This document shows, piece by piece, positions 57,150 to 64,000 of a stretch of DNA of 64,000 bases (the stretch's first letter is position 1; each line of letters begins with the position of its first letter). The translations under genes and the position numbers were made by a program. Under the pieces are notes generated by a model. It was not told the DNA's origin. It did no database searches and was given only the letters and a program-made list of their open reading frames with translations. Location: the NCBI GenBank assembly GCA_028023455.1, contig JAQFVV010006199.1, forward strand, positions 7,202,972 through 7,266,971, read 5' to 3'. The DNA is from Epiperipatus broadwayi. Taxonomy: Eukaryota; Onychophora; Udeonychophora; Euonychophora; Peripatidae.

Positions 57150-59415
57150 CAAAAAATATGTTAGCATCTATTTTTGTTTAAAAATAACATTTCAGCTTTT
57201 ATGATGCCTCTTTCATTAACTAACATCTTCTATAAAATGTTATATTGGAATGAAAACTTTTAAATAAATCCCTGGAATAATCCATTTAAAAAATTACTTT
57301 CATATACCCTCCCCATCCCATAATTTTTAGGATGGAATATTTCCATTTAAATATTCTACTGGAAACTTCTTTATGCTCATACTATTTTTATTTATTCCCA
57401 GTATATTTCAATGTATATTTTCTTAATATATTTCACTTTTATTTTAATGAAGACTAGTATAAAGCTGGTTTAAACACCTTATTTTAAATGTGAACGAGTA
57501 ACATAATTTTCTTTTAAAGCAAATCCAACAGTAAGTTAAGCAAATTATATTGACATTCTTTCTTTTCTTAAAATGAGTTATAGTATAGTTCATTATTCAA
57601 TTGCACACTAGTCTGTTATTTACACAGTTTTCCTTTTAATAAATTTATTCTTAAGAAATATATTCACTCTATGTATGAAAATTTTTATAATCACATCCTT
57701 TTTAAAAAAACACAAATAATAATGACATCTTTTTCAATGAGAGTAGAATTTTTTTCTGGGTTCTTTTCATTTCAAGTATTATTAATAGATTTTTTTTTTT
57801 AAAAAAAAAAAAGAAGTAAAATTTTTAAAAGTCGAGAGCAAATTTGACATTTTTCTTCAGAAAGAGAAAAAAATGTGGTACATTCTACAAAATTCCTGAT
57901 ATTAATCAGTCATAAACCTTGTTGTTTCAGCTAATTAGGTATGCAAGAATTTTAGCTTGAACTTTTATTATATTTTAAGAAAGACTAAACAAAAATGTTT
58001 GTTTAAAAAAATAGCAATAAATCATTTTCTTTAAATAACTGATTTTACAAAACTATTGAATTAAGAAAATATTAATATCTGTATTCTATTTACAAAGTGC
58101 TTTACCATCAATTTCTAGGCATAAACTCTGAAATAAATATAATGTTTAAACCTGAAAACATTTTAGAAATAGCAGATTTTGAATTTTATGAATTGTCATC
58201 ATTTACTAATTTCAAGATATTGATCATGAAGATAATTTGAAGTAGAAAGAGTTTTGTATCATGTGCTAATTCAAAACTTAATTAATAAAAAATATGAATT
58301 GTTGCATGGCATACAATTATTTATTGGAATGGAATATAAATACTAAAATTATCTACCTGCTAGTAATACCAGGTCAGTATTCACTTTAAGTTGAAGAATC
58401 CTGTTTTTCATATGGGCAGATTTTGACAGGATGTTCCAGAACCACTAATTCAATTTTTTGAAAATTAAAATGAAAAATGGCACCACTTAATGAAAACTTA
58501 ATAATGAAAAAACTGTCGCAGACAACGTTGTGTACCATGAATAATTTTTATGAATCCCACATTGTTAAATTTTTATAATTTAAAACATTTTTCTTTTCAT
58601 TAATATTGAATAAATATAAATTACTTAAAGGCTGAATAAAGAAACTTAATTATTTATAAGCCTATAACAATTCAAAATATTGCATAGGGGCTAATAGTTA
58701 TTATTTCTTTTTGTATTATTAATAAATAGTTGAGGATTTAAATTTTTTTAAAATCCTGATAAATTATTAATGCAATCAAAAAATAGAATCCTCAAAAGAA
58801 TTATAAGGAATATATATATACAAACAAAATGTCCATTAGTTAAAAAACTATTGTAATAATAATAAATATAATGGTAATTAATTATTATATATAGTCTTTC
58901 ACTCCACAGAAGTACTTTCAGTTAATTCCTTAACCTGCCTCAACTGCCATTAAGTAAAAATTTTCCATTACAAATTGTGAAACACTTTTATGAAAGAGCT
59001 AATACACACAATAAAAATGATGGGGAAATTTGCTAAATTATTAATAATAAAATTTCAAGTAAGCATTGCACGCTTTTATATTAAACTTTGCTGGAATAGG
59101 GAGCAAACAAAAAATATATATTTTAGTAAATAAAAATTATTAAAAACTATTTATAAAATTGAATGTTCTAAACATGTTTAAATTATCTATCTTTAATTGT
59201 AATTGAAATGGAAGAAATTGAAAAATTAGATGCAATAGAATTATTTAAGTTTTACAACTGAAAAAATCCAGTAGATTTTGAAATTTTAATTCAATGGACA
59301 TAAAATATCTATTAATCCAATTATTTAAATCAAATACTGATTGTAAACCTTATAACAATTACAATGTTTATATTTATAAATCAGCATTTATTTTTATAGC
59401 GTCTGTATACAATTG
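57150..59415. other. AT-rich spacer, nothing recognised
   Basis: AT-rich, with adjoining T and A runs at 57790-57813. No gene recognised. Confidence 0.5.
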
Positions 59416-59417
59416 TA

Positions 59418-59649
59418 ATTACATTCATATCGGCCTTTCAAGCCAAATTGTGCAAACGCTTTTGCGAGTGTTAAATAATAAATGAATACCCTCTGACCAA
59501 ACAAGATATAGAATTTATGCAGGAATAAAAGGATCCTTTTATTCCTGCATAAATTCTATATCTTGTTTGGTCAGAGGGTATTCATTTATTATTTAACACT
59601 CGCAAAAGCGTTTGCACAATTTGGCTTGAAAGGCCGATATGAATGTAAT
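59418..59649. repeat. Perfect 232-bp palindrome with no spacer
   Basis: The arms of 116 bp are exact reverse complements, centred on GGA|TCC between 59533 and 59534. I compared them base by base and saw no mismatch. A 13-bp direct repeat AATGTTTATATTT lies at 59363-59375 and 59647-59659. The arm is richer in CpG than its surroundings (ATCGGCC, ACGC, GCGAG). Such a structure is usually unstable in vivo and can also arise in assembly or library preparation. Confidence 0.95.
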
Positions 59650-60500
59650 GTTTATATTTGTAATTTCTTTGTGATTTTATAATTTTTTTTAAAAATCTTT
59701 TTTTGGATATTTACGTATTAGTTCAATGGTGAAGAAAAATCCCAGCACTAGCAAACGTGCAAATAAAGACGGAATTAAACACATTTACAATCTTCTAAAA
59801 ATGAAAACAATTTTTAAAGTAAATATTAGATAATATCCCAATCCAGAGAAGGCTAGTAGTCAAAATGTTGGCCTATTATCTAATATCCACTTAAAAAATT
59901 ATTTTAGTTTTTAGAAAATTGTAACTATGTTTAATTCAGTCTTTCTTTGTGCAGGCATTATAATGTAAGTGCCTAACTTTCTCCATATACAAAATATTGT
60001 TTTTTCTATCATCTATTGCCGGACTAATATGTATGTGAAATTTCACTCTCGGACTAATACCTAAGTACCATTTTTTGTTACAGTTAATAATTTATTTTGC
60101 GTATAAATCTTTTTATAGATTTGCTTTTGTAGTGCCTCCACCCTCCTGGTTTGATATTAAATTTGTTTTAATAAATAAATTCTTAATGATACTTACCCCT
60201 AATATTTTCTAAATCATTATGAATGGGGAAGGACTAGACTTTAAGCATATGGAAAGTCTTTTACCATATTTTGCTTAAGGGACTAAATTTTCTATCTGTA
60301 TCATTATTAAAGAACTTAAACACTTAAGATTTTGAAGAATATGTCTATCATTTTACATAATAAAATTTTATCATTATTAAAAATCTTGGCTGTCAAAGCT
60401 AAACAGAGTAAGATTTTACAATGATGATATATAGAATATGCATAAATATAAAATAATATGTTTGCCTGAAGATCTGTAATGATGACACTTTAGTTGAAAT
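59650..60500. other. AT-rich spacer, nothing firm
   Basis: A short frame from ATG 59725 begins MVKKNPSTSKRANKDG, which could be a worn transposase start, but nothing follows. Words like CGGACTAATA recur at 60020 and 60053. Confidence 0.4.
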
Positions 60501-60505
60501 CTTGG

Positions 60506-60725
60506 ACTATTTCCATAATCTAACATTAAATATTAAATGCCTTTAAAAAAAATTATAATCTTTATTCAAATTTTCCAATTACATTCAACTATAGTAATAG
60601 TGTGCTAGAAACCTGTGTGCAATGTCCTATTGCTAATAGCTGAATGTAATTGGAAAATTTGAACAAAGTTTGAATTTTTTTCTAAAAACATTCAATATTT
60701 AATGTTAGATTATTGAAATAATCCA
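60506..60725. mobile_element. MITE-like element with long terminal inverted repeats
   Basis: GGACTATTTCCATAATCTAA at the left is inverted at the right end (TTAGATTATTGAAATAATCC). The arms extend inward through AACATTAAATATT and again through CAAATTTTCCAATTACATTC. The interior is a short noncoding spacer. No clear target duplication. Confidence 0.7.
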
Positions 60726-60849
60726 ACATATTAGTACAAATAAAATAATATGATCTTTGCCTAGCATTTCCCCCTTTCCCCAAGATTGTCATTTTTAATA
60801 AAATGAAATTTTTTTTTTTTTTGAAATTTTTTTTTTTTGATAGGCAGTT

Positions 60850-61010
60850 AAGAATGTATTGACATTTTATGGTATTTAAAATTTATTTATTTACTTTTGT
60901 TTCATAATATTAATATAGTTTAAAGTTGGAAGAATGTATTGATATTTTATATTTAAAATTTATTTATTTACTTTTGTTCTATAATATTATTATAATTCAA
61001 ACTTGGCATC
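60850..61010 (+). repeat. Tandem duplication, unit about 80 bp
   Basis: AGAATGTATTGACATTTTAT...ATTTATTTATTTACTTTTGTT occurs at 60851 and again, slightly changed, at 60931. Confidence 0.75.
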
Positions 61011-61334
61011 AATTAGACAGTTTTGCTATCATTAATTTCACAGATAAATTTTATGAATTGTAAAAAAGTCAATAATATCATTAATAAGTATTAAAAAAAT
61101 CATAAAATATATTATAAGTATATTATTACCATTAGTTTTTGGTAAAGAATTCGAAACTGCAAACTTAGTTTACTCTCACAGTTTATATATGGATTATTGA
61201 TAATGCCTCATGCATTAAACAGTGATTATGGTTAAAATAGTTTAGACAATCTATATTCTGAAAGTACGATAATTCAATTGTTGGCAAGACAAGGTGATGA
61301 GGGCTAATCTTATATTCATATTATAGATATTTAT

Positions 61335-61422
61335 GCTGTGGAGTTTAGTGGATTGGTAGAGCAGTAAACTCAAGAATTAAAGATACTCGATTGATTCTCA
61401 GATGTGTAAGCAAAAAAAAAAA
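61335..61422 (+). repeat. Possible second tRNA-derived SINE type
   Basis: An A-box-like AGTGGATTGGTAGAGCAG (61347-61364) is followed about 20 bp later by a B-box-like ACTCGATTGATTCTCA (61385-61400), then a GATGTGTAAGC end and an A run (61412-61422). The sequence differs from the SINE at 31-57 kb. No target duplication was found. Confidence 0.5.
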
Positions 61423-61734
61423 CAACTGCTTGATCACTTGAATTATTGCATTCAATATATCATATAGATATTTAAATGTTGTGATTTCCTAATTAACTTA
61501 CTATATTATTTTTCTAGATAAAAACATTTAAATTCAATAACAATCACTTTGAGAGCATCTGCAAAAACAGTGTCTCTATGGAGTTTAGATTATTATGTAA
61601 TATTTGACAAATGTAATCTAAATAAATTCTGCTAAACATTTTTATGAATGTTACAAAAATGTGTAAATTATCTATTATTATTGGGAATTTCAAGTTTGAC
61701 AGTGAATTCTGATAATCATAGTATTTTCAAAGTA

Positions 61735-64000
61735 TCATCATTTTCAAATATTAATGACCCCCTGCAAGATGGTCTTTCTAAGTTTAATCCAATTTCTCTG
61801 ATCCCTAATTTCTCTTTTCCACAATCACCAGCAAACTTCTTTAGGTCATCTATCTATCTCACATGTGCTCTCTTTCTAAGTCTTTTAAAATCTCTTGGAA
61901 TCCAGTTCATGATTTCAGCTGTCCATCTATTACAATCTCTTCTAACAATATGCCAAGTTCATCAGTTCAGTTTCTTAATTTTTTGTCAGTGAAACTTATT
62001 TGCTCTCATATCTATACATTTTATTTTCAATCTCTTCTTATTACTTTTAATATACAATCCTCCATATTACTTTGAGTCCTTTGAAATCTCTGAATTGCTC
62101 TTCTGTTAAGTGTCCAAGTCTCAGATTCATAAGTAAGAACTGGTAAAATATGTTTATTTAAAAATATTCCTTTTCAAAATCATAGACAATTTTCATTGAA
62201 TATTACCAAAATCACTTCATCCAAGCTTAATTCTAAGATTAATTTCATTCATAATGTTCCCATCTTTATTAATGTATTTATAGTTGTTCTTTTAATTCAT
62301 TATTATCAATGTTTATTTTTATTCTTCTGTGCAAATGCATTTATCTTTAGTCTTACTTCATTTCTCTTATCTCTTAAGGATTGCAACATTTCCTGAAGCT
62401 CTGAAGCATTATTTGGAAAAACAACTACAATAACTGCAAACCCATAAAACTTAACCTCTAGCTTCTCATTTTAATTCATCAAACATCTTTTGTAAAACTG
62501 TAGTAAAAAGTTTTAGAGATATAGAATCAACCATGAACTCTTCTCAATGTTAATTTTCTTAGTATCACCATGTAATCTAATCATCACAGTTGCATTTTGA
62601 TAAATATTCTTCAGAATATAACTATCTCAGATCTATAATCTTGATGATCTAATCCTTTAATCATTATAAAAGTGCTTGTAGAGTCAAATGCCATTTCGCA
62701 TAAATAAATCCAATCCATAATGGAAACTCATATTCATTAATCCTTCTACAATTTCTCTCAATACTTGGATGTGATCCATTGAGCTAAAATCACTTTTAAA
62801 TCCAATTTGCTTTTTTGATTGGTTAAAATCCAACATTTAACTGTAGATAAGTTGTAATTATCTTGGTAAATATATAAAACTGATAATTTCTAATATTTTT
62901 TATCACCTTTCTTAAGTATTACTATTATTATTATATTCTTCCAATCATCTGATACATCTTTTTTTTTTTATCATTTAGACATTTTATATATAATATTGCC
63001 AATAATTTTTCTATTTCATCTGCTTCTTTTAATATACCAATTACAATTCCATCATTTCCTGTACCTTTTCCCTTTTTCCTAGATTTAATTGCAAGTCTCA
63101 CATCTTTATTTAAGATGGTGAACAATTCAAAGATGTAAACTGACTATATGGATGTATTTTTTTTTTAATACTGTATAATTATTCTTGGAACCCCTTCATA
63201 TATTTCATCTCTTTTTTAATAATAGTTCTACTTTTTCTTATTGCAGAAATAAAAACAAAGATATTGTTTTACACTTTTGAGACTTCTATTCTCTCATATA
63301 GCTTTCTTTGATGATTCACAATTATATTTTCTTAAATCACTATTAACTCTTTCATAACATTTTAAAAAGAACCCTTTTTTCATATACTGTATTGCCTCAA
63401 TACAAAATTTATTACTAGAATGCTGCTTTTTTGCATCAACTATTTTTGCCGTAGCTCTTAATAATGTATCAGTTGAATTCTCATTGATTTCATTCATATA
63501 TGAAACACCTTTATAATCTGCTCTTATTTTAAAATTATTTGCAAGTTCTAATTTAAATTCATTGGAATATTTCTGAAAGTTAAGAATATCAATTTTTAAA
63601 CAGTTTTCTTAGTAATTTTTCTAGTTTTGCATTAATACATATTTTACATCTCACTAATTGAGAATCACTTCCTGTGTTGAATATTAAAAAACAATATAAT
63701 CAAATTCTGCTGTAGCTTCATTTGGATGCTTCTATATCCAATTCCATGTAGCATGTCATGATATACAGAGTTTTTTTTTGAAGATTTCATAAGTCTGTAT
63801 CCTCTCTAATTTCTTTTGCCACAACCAAATTTACTCACAGCACTTTCATTTTTCACAATTTATCAATTCTAGTATGATCAAAAGCATTTTGTATATCTAA
63901 AATAAAAATTCATTACTTTTTCTGTGTAACGGAACTTGTTTTGCATAACCTGAATTATCTACATTTGATTTCTTCCATTAAGTTGAATGATTAATCTTGC
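61735..64000 (-). pseudogene. RTE-like endonuclease-reverse transcriptase retrotransposon relic, cut by window end
   Basis: The minus strand carries the endonuclease end (an NEATAEFDYI-like block, then a GSDSQLVRCKI segment where SDH has become SDS, near 63640-63720), the EN-RT linker (63294-63497), and the RT start (VRLAIKSRKKGKGTGNDGI, about 63040-63100). Next come NQSKKQIGFKSDFSSMDHIQ (62755-62830), the ILKNIYQNATVMIRLHGDTK block (about 62560-62620), and the active site, where FADD is worn to FAVI (near 62430). The terminal parts LPVLTY.SETWTLN (about 62090-62140) and the IPRD.KRLRKRAHV..IDDLKKF region (61840-61900) complete the order. Stops and shifts are many; the catalytic pair is lost. 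The 5' end lies beyond the window. Confidence 0.8.

Noticed and set aside
61648-62396. Three plus-strand frames
   Set aside because: They are antisense shadows of the minus-strand RTE-like RT.
1-64000. CRISPR arrays, bacterial operons, rRNA and functional tRNA genes
   Set aside because: No regularly spaced repeats, no ribosome-binding-site-led gene strings and no intact tRNA or rRNA fold was seen; the tRNA-like pieces are SINEs.

Overview
This window looks like a gene-poor, very AT-rich (about three quarters A+T by eye) intergenic or intronic stretch of an animal nuclear genome. Open frames are short and low-complexity, there are no bacterial-style gene clusters, and everything recognisable is a eukaryotic selfish element: Penelope-like elements (PLEs), two kinds of non-LTR retrotransposon, a Ty3/gypsy remnant, a hAT transposon, tRNA-derived SINEs and foldback elements. 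The species cannot be named from this sequence. No host gene is certain; the best candidate is a CpG-bearing patch with a possible first exon and splice donor near 30.9-31.06 kb.

Layout. 1-12.9 kb: AT-rich spacer with LTR-like repeats and a gypsy relic (5.3-6.65 kb) that keeps gag, zinc knuckle, protease-linker and the pol C-terminus but has lost RT and integrase. 13.0-18.1 kb: a decayed, almost full-length PLE on the minus strand, a second PLE C-terminal fragment on the plus strand, and next to each an inverted repeat holding a hammerhead-like core. 21.9-28.2 kb: two head-to-tail copies of a CR1-like LINE, with an SGNH esterase, APE endonuclease, RT and terminal zinc-binding motif, and (ATCAC)n-like tails; the second copy abuts the tail of the first. 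29.7-36.3 kb: SINEs and a small hammerhead-family insertion. 38.1-44.4 kb: a cluster of retro-inserted elements carrying hammerhead ribozymes. 44.7-47.2 kb: a hAT (GTF2IRD2/ZBED-like) transposase relic. 49-61 kb: foldbacks, tandem duplications, a third PLE fragment, a SINE and a perfect 232-bp palindrome. 61.7-64 kb: a decayed RTE-like EN-RT element on the minus strand, cut by the window end.

The most notable system is the hammerhead-bearing family. At least two sequence families (units of about 450 and 500 bp) carry type I hammerhead ribozymes with complete cores and long compensated stem I helices. Copies have perfect 11-16 bp target-site duplications, several have an inverted head followed by one or more direct units, and one short copy begins within six bases of the predicted self-cleavage site. 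This is how PLE pseudo-LTRs or retrozymes would look. PLE coding relics lie in the same window, so a plausible but unproven reading is that PLE machinery mobilised these ribozyme units.
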